64,000 nucleotides of DNA from an uncultured Christensenellaceae bacterium (GTDB lineage Bacteria; Bacillota; Clostridia; Christensenellales; UBA3700). The notes under the pieces are model-generated. The model searched no databases. It was given only the letters and a program-made list of their open reading frames with translations, and was not told the DNA's origin. Below are positions 1 to 9,757 of the stretch, one piece after another. The stretch covers positions 21,189 to 85,188 of the forward strand of contig CALWKS010000004.1 in the NCBI GenBank assembly GCA_944381325.1, read 5' to 3'. Position 1 is the first letter of the stretch. Each line of letters starts with the position of its first letter. Position numbers and translations under genes: made by a program.

Positions 1-3000
1 TCGTGATCAAGTGCCTCCACATAATCAGATATATAGCTGTCTCCGCAGTATTTGCACGTATTCACAGTATATCCTTTTTCTGTGCAAGTGGGCGCTATCA
101 CGTTTTTAACGTATGAATGTTCGAGTTTGGGAAGTTTCTCATATGTACTGTACTCACATCTGTTGCAGGTTTCATAGTCTGCCCAACCCGATTCAAAACA
201 CGTAGGAGCTTTTCCCGTATGCTTCTCAATATCGTGACCAAGAGCAGGGATAACTCTTTCTTCCTTTTCTCCGCAAGATGCGCATATTCTCGACTCTTTT
301 CCGCTCTTTGTGCAATCAGGAGAAGATAGCTCTGTCCATTCACCGAAGCTATGTCCGAGAGCGTCAATTTCAACAAATCCCTTCTTGTCTGCGCATCTTG
401 TACATCTCTCGTAAGCTGAATGTCCCTTTTCAGTACAAGTAGGCTCAAGTTCTGAAATCGCTTCGTATGCGTGTCCTAGCTCAGGGATCTCTTCATACGT
501 AGAATAATCGCATTCGGAACATATATCGTAAGCATTATGCCCAACGTCAGTACAAGTAGGTTGTTTTGCTTCGTAATGAGTAATGTCATGCCCTTTTTTG
601 GGTATTATTTCTGATTGTTCGTCTGAGCAGCGTGAACATATCCTGATCTTTAAGCCGTCTTCAGTGCAAGTTTCTGTTTTCGTAACAGTCCATGCCCCGT
701 AATCGTGACCTTTTGCTGCGATTTCTTTATAAGTTGAATATCCGCACGTTTTACAAATCTCATAAGCCTGATAACCTGATTCGGTACAAGTTGCTTCTTT
801 GCCCTCGAACTCTTCAAAATCGTGTCCTTTAGCTTTGACGGTACGGTTTTCTGTAATATTGCAAGCAGTGCAACTACGTTCTTCTTCGCCGTCTTCAGTA
901 CAAGTGTTTTCCTTGACGGTTACCCAGTCTGAGAATTGATGCCCTTTTGCTTCCAATTCTGAAAAACCGATTTTATCGCCGCAATTTACGCATTGAGAAT
1001 ATCCTGTGTGACCTTTCTCTGTGCAAGTAGGCTCTTTGCCCTCGATTTCCTCGTAATCATGCCCTGTGGCAGGAATGTCTGTCCTCGTGGTATGTCCGCA
1101 AACAGAACACTCCTCATATGCTTCATATCCTGATTCGGTACAAGTAGGCTCTTTCTTTTCATAGAACGTCAATTCATGCCCTTTTGCAGGTATTGAAGTA
1201 TAGGTACTGAATCCGCATACGCTGCACACATCGTAATCACTGTATCCTTCGTGAGTGCAGTCTGGTTCTTTGCCTTCATAATGTTCAAATTCATGGCCGT
1301 TTGGTGGCAGGATTAAGAATCCTTCCGTTTTTCCGCAGCGTTTACACTTTGTGTAAGAAGAATACCCTTCATCAGTACAGGTTGCAGGGAGTCCGTCTAT
1401 TTGTTCGAAATCGTGCCCCAACGCCGATATATACGAATATTCTTTCTCTCCGCACGAATCGCAAACCCTTTTCAAAACCCCTTCTTTTTCACAAGAAGGT
1501 TCACTTTCCTGCAGCCACTCACCGTAAGAGTGCCCTTTCGCCGGCAATACTTGATAACCTTGTTTATCACCGCAATTTTTACATTCGGTATATTCCGTAT
1601 ATCCGTTTTCAGTACATGTTGCAGGCAATCCTTCGATCAAGCTATACATATGACCGATAGCAGGAATTTCTGCATATGTAGTGTAATCACACCTTCTGCA
1701 CACTACATAATCGTTGTATCCCGACTCAGTGCATGTCGGCTCCTTACCTTCATGCCGCTCTGTATCGTGTCCCAATGCATAAACCACTCTCGTTTCAGTA
1801 TTTACGCAATTTCCGCAAATTCTTTTTTCAAGACCGTTCTCAGTACAAGAAGGAGAAGTAACGACTTCCCATTCTCCATACTTATGACCTGTAGCGCTCA
1901 ATTCTTTGCGCCCTTGTACGTCTTTACATCTTGTACATTCGCTGTAATCGCTATAACCGCTTTCTGTACAGGTAGGCTCTTTCCCGGTCATAATGATATA
2001 ATCATGTCCGAGAGCCGCTATTTCCGCAAAATCATTGTCTCCGCATCTTGCACATTTATGATAATCCTTATACCCCTTTTCAGTGCAAGTAGGCTCTTTT
2101 CCTTCAACAACCGCATAATCGTGTCCCAAAGCAGGCGTGTTATCAGAAATGTAATTATCCTTACATACAGAACACTCGTGATAAACGTATCCGGCGTCTG
2201 TGCATGTAGCTTCTACCGTACTCGAAACATACTTATGCCCTACTGCCTCTAAAATTTCGACCTCAACATGTCCGCATACCGAACACGTTCTTCTGAGCAG
2301 ACCTTCTGTAATACATCCCGCTTCAGCAACCGTATCCCATTCAGAAAAACTGTGAGCTGTTTCGTTTAGCAAATAACCGCATTCACTACATTCTCCTCTG
2401 TGCGTTTCACCAAGGTCACTGAAAATTATATTATGACCTTTTGGCGGCAGGATCTTTTTGCACCCTTCCGGTTCATATCCGCAATTTACGCAAACATATC
2501 TGAACTCATAACCGCTCTGCGTGCAAGTTGCTTCCTCAGGCATATTTACGAATTCATGAGCATGAATCACGCCTCCGTCGTGGTCTGTTTCTATATATCC
2601 GCAATCCTTACACATTCTGACATTGTATTCGATCTGCGTACACTCAGATATATCAACGGGCAACCAGTCTGTAAAATCGTGTTCAGTGCTGGCCAGTTCA
2701 ATATGAGCGCAAACAACGCACTCTCTGTCGTGACAGGTATAGTTGTCAGAATAAATGTGTCCTACAGGATCTCCGTAAGAGAACCATTTTTCTGACGTCT
2801 TTCCGTCACAATAAGGACAGCTGTAAAAATAAGTCGCACTCTCCAGACAATTCGCCTCTGTCCTAAGATATTTTTCAGATACGTCTTCACGTATAAATTC
2901 GTGATCGCAGTCGCCGCACGCAGAACAAATATGATTTATATACCTGTGTCCTACCGCGTCAAGAGTTCTTTCTTCAAAAGCTTTGCACTCGGTGCATTTA

Positions 3001-6000
3001 CGCACCTCGATTCCGTCAACTGTACAAGTCGGCTCTTCAGAAACCGTCCATTCCCCGAAAAAGTGTCCTGTTGCGGATACGCTTCTGTGCTCGGAATAAC
3101 TGCAATTTTTACATGTTCTTATTTCTTTTCCTTCATCAATGCAAGTAGGCTTTTTCAAATACTCCCATTCGCCCATAACATGCTCGTGATCTACATGAAT
3201 CCTGACAGTAACGTATTTGAAAATATCCCCGCTTACAACTTTCACCGGTATCTCAAAGTCATAAGAATCACATCCTTCCAATACTATATTCCCGTCAACA
3301 TCCATGGTTACATAAGGAATATCCTCCAACAGATAATATTTACACTTTACATCCTCGTATTTTGTTGACATAGACGAAAGATCCTGTATCAGTGCGCTTC
3401 TGTCAACAATATCGTTACATGATATGACCTTTTCAAAATCGGCATCCGTATAACATTCATCGTTTCTTTTTTCAAATCCGATGACAAGTTTTTTGTTTCC
3501 CGCAGACGCCAAAACTATTTTTTGATTAAATAAATCACGATTCCAGTGTTTATACCAGAACAGTATTCCCGCATATGCGTGAATCTTTGCATTCAACTTT
3601 ACTCCAACTTCGAAATATCCTCCGCTTGCCGTATCTATCGAACTGAAATTCGATGAAGTTATACCGCAATACCCTCCGAATGCGACATAAGGACCAGCTG
3701 AAAAACTCAGATCCGCTCCTACTATTCCCAAAAAGCTGATGCCCACTTCTACGCTCAGCATATCAGAAACTTCTACTTTTCCCATCATGTAAGCTGAAAC
3801 TCTTGTTCTGGCATATGCGCTGCTATCCGTATCAAAATTCCACGACTTGCATTTTAAGACAAAATCGGCACCCGATTCAAAATACGCTTCTGCCCCGAGC
3901 TTCCCAACCATATCGAATTTAAAATTATTTTTAATCTTAAGGCTCAGACCGAAACCGCAGACGTTTAATCCTGCTCTTCCCAAAGTGATATCCTTTTGCG
4001 CACCGGCTCCGTTGGCGTCGAAAGCCCCCCTGTCACCTTCGTCCTTCAACTTTAAAAATTCTTTTTTGAAATAATAAAGATCTTCATTGCTCTTACTACT
4101 TGCACCTGTATAAAGGTATATGTTTACGCTTGTCTGATTGCGAGCTGAAAGATTTATAGAAAAAGTACCGAATCTGGAACTTGAAAAACCCACTCCGAAG
4201 CTGAGCTGCGTTTCAACTTCCATAGCAAAAGTCACCAAAGACTGAACCTGATGCGTAACTGTATGTAGTCTCGCAAATTCTGCGGTGGCTTTTATAGAAA
4301 AAGTAATACTCTTTCCTTTTGCAGAAAATGCAGGGACTACAGCTATTTTATTAAGTCCGTAATAATATTCACCTTCTGACCTGTTCAAAGCAAAAGTTTC
4401 AGCCGCATTTTCAAACTGAAAATATAAGGGGGAATTCATGAATGCTTGCGTTATCTCTTCTGTAACTCCGTTTTCAAGAATTATATCCGATCCGCTTATT
4501 TCCTTTTCTACAAAAACCTCATACTCGGTAAAAAATCCGTTTCCGTCTGAAAAAAGATAACTGTATTTGCGCATTGCGCCTTGTGCTTCCTCTCCGACAA
4601 TTTCTATAATCGAAGTCATTTCCCCGTTGTCTCCTAATACAACTGCTTTATCTCCGATATTCAAAAGGTCGTTATAAAGGATAATCACATTTTCTTTTTC
4701 AGTATTGTAAACAGAATAAATATCTTCATTTTTTATCTGCTTTACGTCGTCGGCAATTTTTACGTTTTGTTTTTCTTCAGTTGCAACTGTGAAAGAAAAC
4801 TCGTTGCCATCTCTTTCAGACAAAACAACTCCGTCGCTTACTTGCACCGTATAGGAATCGCCTCCCACTGCACCGTAAGTTCCTATAACGTATTGATCTC
4901 CGTCAGAAGAAATAATTACAGGTCTAACGTCATTATCGTTGAGCGATTTAACGGTTATGTAGTCAGAAACGTTTTCATCAGTAAGCTTTACAGAAGACTC
5001 AACTTTATATTCAAAATCTTCAGAAACACCTTTCTCAATCAGGTTCTGAGAATATTCGCCATAAACGCAACTTTCAACCCAATCAGCATACAGAACCGTG
5101 TCTTTTACTATAGGCAGATTGTTGTAATAGTTGTTTCTGTCTTCATCAATATACCAACCTGCAAAATCATAACCGTCCCTATACGGAACAGGAGCTACAA
5201 CGCTTTCTCCGTCAGAGACAATCATATCAGGTATATTTTCTCCGCCTCCCGTATCGAAAGAAACAGTATGAATAGTATCAGCGCGTTTACTGTAAAAATC
5301 TCCGCACACACTGCATTCCGCAACAATATTTCCGTCTCCGTCGGTTGAATACAAATAATTGTGTTCAGCAATACTCGTTTCTCTGAAATCCGTCTCGACG
5401 CCGCATTCTAAACAATACCTTTTTTGCGTGCCCGTGTGCGTACAATCAGCTTTTATCTCATCTATCCATTCTCCTGACACATGCCCTGTTGCCGGTATTG
5501 ATTCTTCTTCTGTTTTACCGCAAACAACGCATTTGCGCACTATTCTGCCTTCTACGGAACAAGTCGAAGCAATTACTGACAACGTAAATATATGGCCTGC
5601 CTCTGACAAAATCTGTCCGCACTCCTGGCATTTATAAACCCCGGTCGCATTATTGCCGCATTTTCCGCCATCTGCTTCAAATATTATTTCTCCGTGTCCC
5701 GAAGAAGGTATGACTCTTGTAACATCTTCACCGCATTCTAAACAGATGCCGTGTTCCTCTCCGTCTTGACTGCAAGTCGCTTTTATTGTTACTTCATAAT
5801 TCTCTACAACATGTCCTTTTGCGACAATCGTTGTCTCGGTTTTTTGCCCGCATTTGTCGCAAATACCCGTTACTTTGCCGTCTTTTTCGCATGTTGCCTC
5901 AACAACTTCTCCGTCACTTATCTTATGACCAGATGCTCTTAATATATTTTCTTTTTCCACAGCGCATCTGTTACATTTTATTACGTTTTTTCCGTCGTCA

Positions 6001-6788
6001 ACACAAGTTGCTTCTTCAAACAATACCGTATGATAATCGTGTCCGTAATCAGCAACAAGATTATACTCTCCGTTTATCGCACCTGTAAATTTGCTCCAGT
6101 CATCAATTGTGCCACTGTAATAAACACTTTGCAAAGAATTGCAGCCATACAACAAAACTCCGTCTACAGAAAGGGTTTCTGAAGAGATATAGATATTTTT
6201 CAGCGATGAGCAGTTGCAGATTGCATATCTGTTTGCATATTCTATATTTTCACCAATAAATATGCTTTCGATAAAATCAATATCTGAAAATGCTCCTGTA
6301 GCAATTCCTTTAACTTTTTTTCCATTGAAACACGCAGGAATTATAATATCTTTGTCTGTTGCGCTTCCTATGCCGCTCAAAATGTATGCCGTGCCTTCAG
6401 CGTTAATGTCGTATTTCAAACCTTCCGTTGCCTTAACGCCGCAATGCTCGCAAACGTTTTCATCTGAAAGTTTGTGTCTATATGCAGGCTCTCCTGCTTC
6501 ATTATAACTGTCTCCGCATAATGAACACACATACTCTGTAATCCCTTGCGTATTGCACGAAGATTGAGTAACTTTTTGCTCATAAGAATGTCCGGTTGCT
6601 TTTACTGTGCGCTTTTCTGTTTCACCGCACTGACAATACCTTATTTCTTCGCCGTCATGAGTACAGTCCGCTTGGACCTCCGTTTTCCATTCTCCGTAGA
6701 CGTGTTCATGCTTTTCCTGAACAGTACACGCTGATATAATGCAAAGCACTACAAATAAAAAACATATTATAATCGCTGTTTTCTTCAT
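1..6788 (-). CDS. giant Cys-repeat surface lipoprotein, C-terminus cut by window edge
   Basis: Open frame of more than 2260 codons running off the left edge. The ATG at 6786-6788 follows a GGAGAG site 28 bp after the permease stop, so it is the last seen gene of the operon. I checked the frame at both ends and at three internal points. An N-terminal hydrophobic stretch ends in a lipobox-like ISAC (Cys about 21), so a lipid-anchored surface protein is likely. Then come one or two Cys repeats, a BspA-type leucine-rich stretch (about 107-243), more Cys repeats (about 245-470), one InlB/Listeria-Bacteroides repeat (about 500-565, ending AGWYIDED...), a Gly/Ser-rich beta domain (about 570-1195), and then an unbroken array of roughly 40-residue repeats. 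Each repeat has the form PTCTExGY...C..CG...IPAxGH. The function is unknown; adhesion or metal binding are guesses. Confidence 0.85.
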   Translation of the reverse strand, partial: MKKTAIIICFLFVVLCIISACTVQEKHEHVYGEWKTEVQADCTHDGEEIRYCQCGETEKRTVKATGHSYEQKVTQSSCNTQGITEYVCSLCGDSYNEAGEPAYRHKLSDENVCEHCGVKATEGLKYDINAEGTAYILSGIGSATDKDIIIPACFNGKKVKGIATGAFSDIDFIESIFIGENIEYANRYAICNCSSLKNIYISSETLSVDGVLLYGCNSLQSVYYSGTIDDWSKFTGAINGEYNLVADYGHDYHTVLFEEATCVDDGKNVIKCNRCAVEKENILRASGHKISDGEVVEATCEKDGKVTGICDKCGQKTETTIVAKGHVVENYEVTIKATCSQDGEEHGICLECGEDVTRVIPSSGHGEIIFEADGGKCGNNATGVYKCQECGQILSEAGHIFTLSVIASTCSVEGRIVRKCVVCGKTEEESIPATGHVSGEWIDEIKADCTHTGTQKRYCLECGVETDFRETSIAEHNYLYSTDGDGNIVAECSVCGDFYSKRADTIHTVSFDTGGGENIPDMIVSDGESVVAPVPYRDGYDFAGWYIDEDRNNYYNNLPIVKDTVLYADWVESCVYGEYSQNLIEKGVSEDFEYKVESSVKLTDENVSDYITVKSLNDNDVRPVIISSDGDQYVIGTYGAVGGDSYTVQVSDGVVLSERDGNEFSFTVATEEKQNVKIADDVKQIKNEDIYSVYNTEKENVIILYNDLLNIGDKAVVLGDNGEMTSIIEIVGEEAQGAMRKYSYLFSDGNGFFTEYEVFVEKEISGSDIILENGVTEEITQAFMNSPLYFQFENAAETFALNRSEGEYYYGLNKIAVVPAFSAKGKSITFSIKATAEFARLHTVTHQVQSLVTFAMEVETQLSFGVGFSSSRFGTFSINLSARNQTSVNIYLYTGASSKSNEDLYYFKKEFLKLKDEGDRGAFDANGAGAQKDITLGRAGLNVCGFGLSLKIKNNFKFDMVGKLGAEAYFESGADFVLKCKSWNFDTDSSAYARTRVSAYMMGKVEVSDMLSVEVGISFLGIVGADLSFSAGPYVAFGGYCGITSSNFSSIDTASGGYFEVGVKLNAKIHAYAGILFWYKHWNRDLFNQKIVLASAGNKKLVIGFEKRNDECYTDADFEKVISCNDIVDRSALIQDLSSMSTKYEDVKCKYYLLEDIPYVTMDVDGNIVLEGCDSYDFEIPVKVVSGDIFKYVTVRIHVDHEHVMGEWEYLKKPTCIDEGKEIRTCKNCSYSEHRSVSATGHFFGEWTVSEEPTCTVDGIEVRKCTECKAFEERTLDAVGHRYINHICSACGDCDHEFIREDVSEKYLRTEANCLESATYFYSCPYCDGKTSEKWFSYGDPVGHIYSDNYTCHDRECVVCAHIELASTEHDFTDWLPVDISECTQIEYNVRMCKDCGYIETDHDGGVIHAHEFVNMPEEATCTQSGYEFRYVCVNCGYEPEGCKKILPPKGHNIIFSDLGETHRGECSECGYLLNETAHSFSEWDTVAEAGCITEGLLRRTCSVCGHVEVEILEAVGHKYVSSTVEATCTDAGYVYHECSVCKDNYISDNTPALGHDYAVVEGKEPTCTEKGYKDYHKCARCGDNDFAEIAALGHDYIIMTGKEPTCTESGYSDYSECTRCKDVQGRKELSATGHKYGEWEVVTSPSCTENGLEKRICGNCVNTETRVVYALGHDTERHEGKEPTCTESGYNDYVVCRRCDYTTYAEIPAIGHMYSLIEGLPATCTENGYTEYTECKNCGDKQGYQVLPAKGHSYGEWLQESEPSCEKEGVLKRVCDSCGEKEYSYISALGHDFEQIDGLPATCTDEGYSSYTKCKRCGKTEGFLILPPNGHEFEHYEGKEPDCTHEGYSDYDVCSVCGFSTYTSIPAKGHELTFYEKKEPTCTESGYEAYEECSVCGHTTRTDIPATGHDYEEIEGKEPTCTEKGHTGYSQCVNCGDKIGFSELEAKGHQFSDWVTVKENTCTEDGEEERSCTACNITENRTVKAKGHDFEEFEGKEATCTESGYQAYEICKTCGYSTYKEIAAKGHDYGAWTVTKTETCTEDGLKIRICSRCSDEQSEIIPKKGHDITHYEAKQPTCTDVGHNAYDICSECDYSTYEEIPELGHAYEAISELEPTCTEKGHSAYERCTRCADKKGFVEIDALGHSFGEWTELSSPDCTKSGKESRICASCGEKEERVIPALGHDIEKHTGKAPTCFESGWADYETCNRCEYSTYEKLPKLEHSYVKNVIAPTCTEKGYTVNTCKYCGDSYISDYVEALDH

Positions 6789-6815
6789 AATCATCTCTCC
6801 TCTTCCGAAATATCG

Positions 6816-9092
6816 TCAACACAATGAACAGCCAAAAGATGCCATACCTATTTTTATCTGATAACAAACCAATGCCGAAAACAAAACCGAAACCGCCAGG
6901 ACGAAAATCATAACGACAGCTGTTTCGCAAACTGCTATCTTAATTATCATTTTTCTGTCCGCTCCTGACAACCTGTAGCAACAGAATTCTTTTTTTCTGC
7001 GAGCATAAGATACTGCAAATAAATTTATCGCCGCGACCAAAGTCATTATTATATTGCCGCCGAAGTAATAACGGGCAGCGCTGAGATATACGTTGACTCT
7101 GAACGAATATGTTTCGAATAATTTTACTCCGTTTGTAACAACTGCTCCGTAAGTGTCGGAAACAGATTTTAACGCTTCGTAACATTGACTTTCGCTTCCT
7201 TCTTTTGCCGAAACGGTAAGTATGTCTTTATCGCTTCCTACAAAAGAGCTGTCGATTATCGCAAAAAAATCCATTCCTTTAATTACAGCCGCAATGGTAA
7301 ACGTATAATCTTCGTTGTATATTTTAATTTGAATATTGTCTCCGTTTTCCAGTCCGAATAATTTTGCAAGAGAATCCGATACAACCACCTCGTTGCCTTC
7401 AGGAATATTGTAGTCTCCTTCTATACCTCTCAGCATACTCTTTTCCTCTATCGAGACCAGATTTATCTTTGTGTGATTTTCTAAAACGGCTCCTCCGTAA
7501 AAGAACATCCTTTTACAATCCTCCGTATATTGCGATTCTTCCACCTTTTGACACAAATCTTCTTTCGCACTCAACATTATGTAGTCCGCATTGATTACTT
7601 CTGAATAATCTTTCAACTGAGTTTCTCCATACGACATTGTGGCAAACAATCCGCTGACGATCACGAAAGTTACGGTTATAAGTCTGGCAAAATTGTGCAA
7701 TTCAAATACCTGCGCGGTATTTTTTACTGCGCATTTAAACGCGGGGATTTCCAATGCTTTAAATTTATCCATAATTTTTCCGACTGTCGTCAAGGTATAT
7801 TTCATAAGCAAAGGCATTCCTTTGATTATTATCAATACGCTTATTACAGCCACAGGGACTGCGATCAGATAAGCGTCTTTCGTTTTTACTACAGATTCAA
7901 GAATCAATCCTGCAAACAAGATGACGGTTTCTATACACAACAATACAGGAAAAGACCTGGACAGTTTTTCTTTTTTCGCACTGTTAAAAACAATAAATAC
8001 TGTTACGCTTAACAGACATGCAAAAAGCTCTACGACCGCACATGATATCAGACCGCTGATGCTGACACCCAGTTTTGCGAATTCGAATAAGTTCTGCAAA
8101 GGATACATGATCGCTGCCGCAACGGCAGTTCCAACAAATAATGCCAACAATGAGTATGCTGCTATTTCAGAAAATATCCCCGATACAATTCTGCCGTATC
8201 CTGAACCTGCCATCAAAAAACAATCAATATTGCTTTTTCTTTTTTTATAAAGGACTCCGGTCGAACAGTATATAAGCGTAAAAACGATGACAGCAGACAA
8301 TATCGCCATTACCGAGAATATTATTCTGAGTATTTTTGTACCGTAATCACTGATTTTGTTTTCTCCGCACTTAATTATCTGCCAGTCTGCAAAATCGCTA
8401 TTCAGAATCTGTTCTTTAATGTATTCAGTTTTTATCGGATCTGCAATCTTGATATATATTTCAGAAAACGGCAGATTATTGTTGTCAAAAGCGGCAAACA
8501 CGGGAGATTTTGCAATAAGAATGTCTATTATCCCCGACATTGAAACCATAACATCGTATTCGCCGGCAAATTTTGAAGTTGCAATGCCTCTTACCGTATA
8601 CTCTTTTTCCTCTCCTATAATGTCATAGGAGATCTTGTCTCCGATTGACAAAGAATTATCGTCAGCGTATTTTGCGCTTATAAACACAGTTTCGTTTAAA
8701 TTGGAAACCTTAACGTCGCCGTATTCAAAAAACTTTATATCGAAAACATTATCAACCCTGTAAAAATCTGTTGCTACTGCAAACAAAAAATCATCCTCAG
8801 TGGTAAAAGGCAATACGTAACACCCGCAAAAAGCGTCATCTCCCGACAACAACTTCTCTATTTTTTGCGAACCTGCAAAACTCATTTCAGAGCTTGCCTT
8901 AGGCTTTAAAATCAAATCCGCTTTTCCTTGTGATGATTCGATTCTTGCAGAGTCCTCTTTCTCAACCCCTTTTATAATTTCATACGAAAACAGCATTACT
9001 GAAAATGAAACTGTAAGCATGACAATCAGCAGCAGAGATTGCCAGGGACTTTTTTTTATGCTGTTTATTATGTACTTCATCATAACTTTCAT
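6816..9092 (-). CDS. FtsX/MacB-type ABC transporter permease, two FtsX units
   Basis: 758 residues. An N-terminal membrane segment (about 17-37) is followed by a large extracellular MacB-type domain (about 40-255), three to four membrane helices (about 260-410), further hydrophobic segments, a second extracellular domain (about 495-650) and three C-terminal helices. This duplicated FtsX layout is common in Bacillota permeases of the LolCE/BceB/YtrF type, which work by mechanotransmission instead of classical import. The start ATG overlaps the TGA of the upstream ATPase (ATGA), so the two subunits are translationally coupled and should form one complex. Its placement between lipoprotein genes suggests it moves or releases lipoproteins, or responds to an envelope signal; that is inference from context. 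Confidence 0.88.
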   Translation of the reverse strand: MKVMMKYIINSIKKSPWQSLLLIVMLTVSFSVMLFSYEIIKGVEKEDSARIESSQGKADLILKPKASSEMSFAGSQKIEKLLSGDDAFCGCYVLPFTTEDDFLFAVATDFYRVDNVFDIKFFEYGDVKVSNLNETVFISAKYADDNSLSIGDKISYDIIGEEKEYTVRGIATSKFAGEYDVMVSMSGIIDILIAKSPVFAAFDNNNLPFSEIYIKIADPIKTEYIKEQILNSDFADWQIIKCGENKISDYGTKILRIIFSVMAILSAVIVFTLIYCSTGVLYKKRKSNIDCFLMAGSGYGRIVSGIFSEIAAYSLLALFVGTAVAAAIMYPLQNLFEFAKLGVSISGLISCAVVELFACLLSVTVFIVFNSAKKEKLSRSFPVLLCIETVILFAGLILESVVKTKDAYLIAVPVAVISVLIIIKGMPLLMKYTLTTVGKIMDKFKALEIPAFKCAVKNTAQVFELHNFARLITVTFVIVSGLFATMSYGETQLKDYSEVINADYIMLSAKEDLCQKVEESQYTEDCKRMFFYGGAVLENHTKINLVSIEEKSMLRGIEGDYNIPEGNEVVVSDSLAKLFGLENGDNIQIKIYNEDYTFTIAAVIKGMDFFAIIDSSFVGSDKDILTVSAKEGSESQCYEALKSVSDTYGAVVTNGVKLFETYSFRVNVYLSAARYYFGGNIIMTLVAAINLFAVSYARRKKEFCCYRLSGADRKMIIKIAVCETAVVMIFVLAVSVLFSALVCYQIKIGMASFGCSLC

Positions 9093-9757
9093 ATCTGAAG
9101 TACTCCGTCCGATATCTTTATTATGTTGTCTTTTTCACTAACTGCCTCAGCAAGTTTTACGCTGTGTGTGATATGCAATATTGTGGTGCCGTATTCTTTA
9201 TTAATTTCTTTTAATAGGCATAAAACATTGTATGTATTTAGCGTATCCAGACTACTCGTAGGTTCGTCAAGAAAAAGTACGGGCGGGTTGTAAACCAAAG
9301 CGCGGGCAATCGCTACCCTCTGCTGCTGTCCTCCCGACAGTTCTTCAGGAAATTTTTTCATCGCCGTAAACGGCAAATTCAATCTTTCTGCAATATCATA
9401 TGCCTTTTCCCGTGCGTGTTCTGAATTCTTATTTAAAATAAGTGGCAGCGTGATATTGTCAAGAGCTGTCAATGTTGAAATAAGAGAAAAGTTCTGATAA
9501 ACAACTCCCATTTCAGTTCTTCTGAAAAGGGCCTTTTCTTTTTCGGTCATGCCGAATAGGTTTTTTGAACGCACTACAACACTGCCTTCGTCAGGGCGTC
9601 TTATTCCTGCAAGTATCTCAAGCAAAGTAGTTTTTCCGCTTCCGCTCGCTCCCATAAGCGTAACAAAGCTGCCTTTTTCTATACTTAAAGAAATACCTTT
9701 CAGACAAGGTTCTCCGTTATAATCTTTTTTTATTCCTTCAGTCTGTATTTCAATCAT
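9089..9757 (-). CDS. ABC transporter ATP-binding protein, LolD/MacB type
   Basis: 222 residues, the usual length for the stand-alone ATPase of FtsX-type transporters. Visible motifs are Walker A (ASGSGKTT, about 36-43), signature LSGGQQQR (about 140), Walker B with catalytic Glu (VLFLDEPTSSLD) and the H-loop His in ILHITHS. It should bind and hydrolyse ATP as a cytoplasmic dimer to drive the following permease, with which it overlaps by 4 bp. The start overlaps the end of the upstream lipoprotein gene by 8 bp. The ribosome binding site before it is weak, which fits translational coupling. Confidence 0.92.
   Translation of the reverse strand: MIEIQTEGIKKDYNGEPCLKGISLSIEKGSFVTLMGASGSGKTTLLEILAGIRRPDEGSVVVRSKNLFGMTEKEKALFRRTEMGVVYQNFSLISTLTALDNITLPLILNKNSEHAREKAYDIAERLNLPFTAMKKFPEELSGGQQQRVAIARALVYNPPVLFLDEPTSSLDTLNTYNVLCLLKEINKEYGTTILHITHSVKLAEAVSEKDNIIKISDGVLQI

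Noticed and set aside
1401..2252. Plus-strand reading frame of 283 codons
   Set aside because: It mirrors the Cys-repeat lipoprotein on the other strand, has no ribosome binding site and no recognisable domain.
1..6700. Regularly spaced near-identical 15-20 base segments that look like a CRISPR or satellite array
   Set aside because: They translate in one continuous minus-strand frame as Cys-rich protein repeats, and the 'spacers' are also coding; no cas genes are present.
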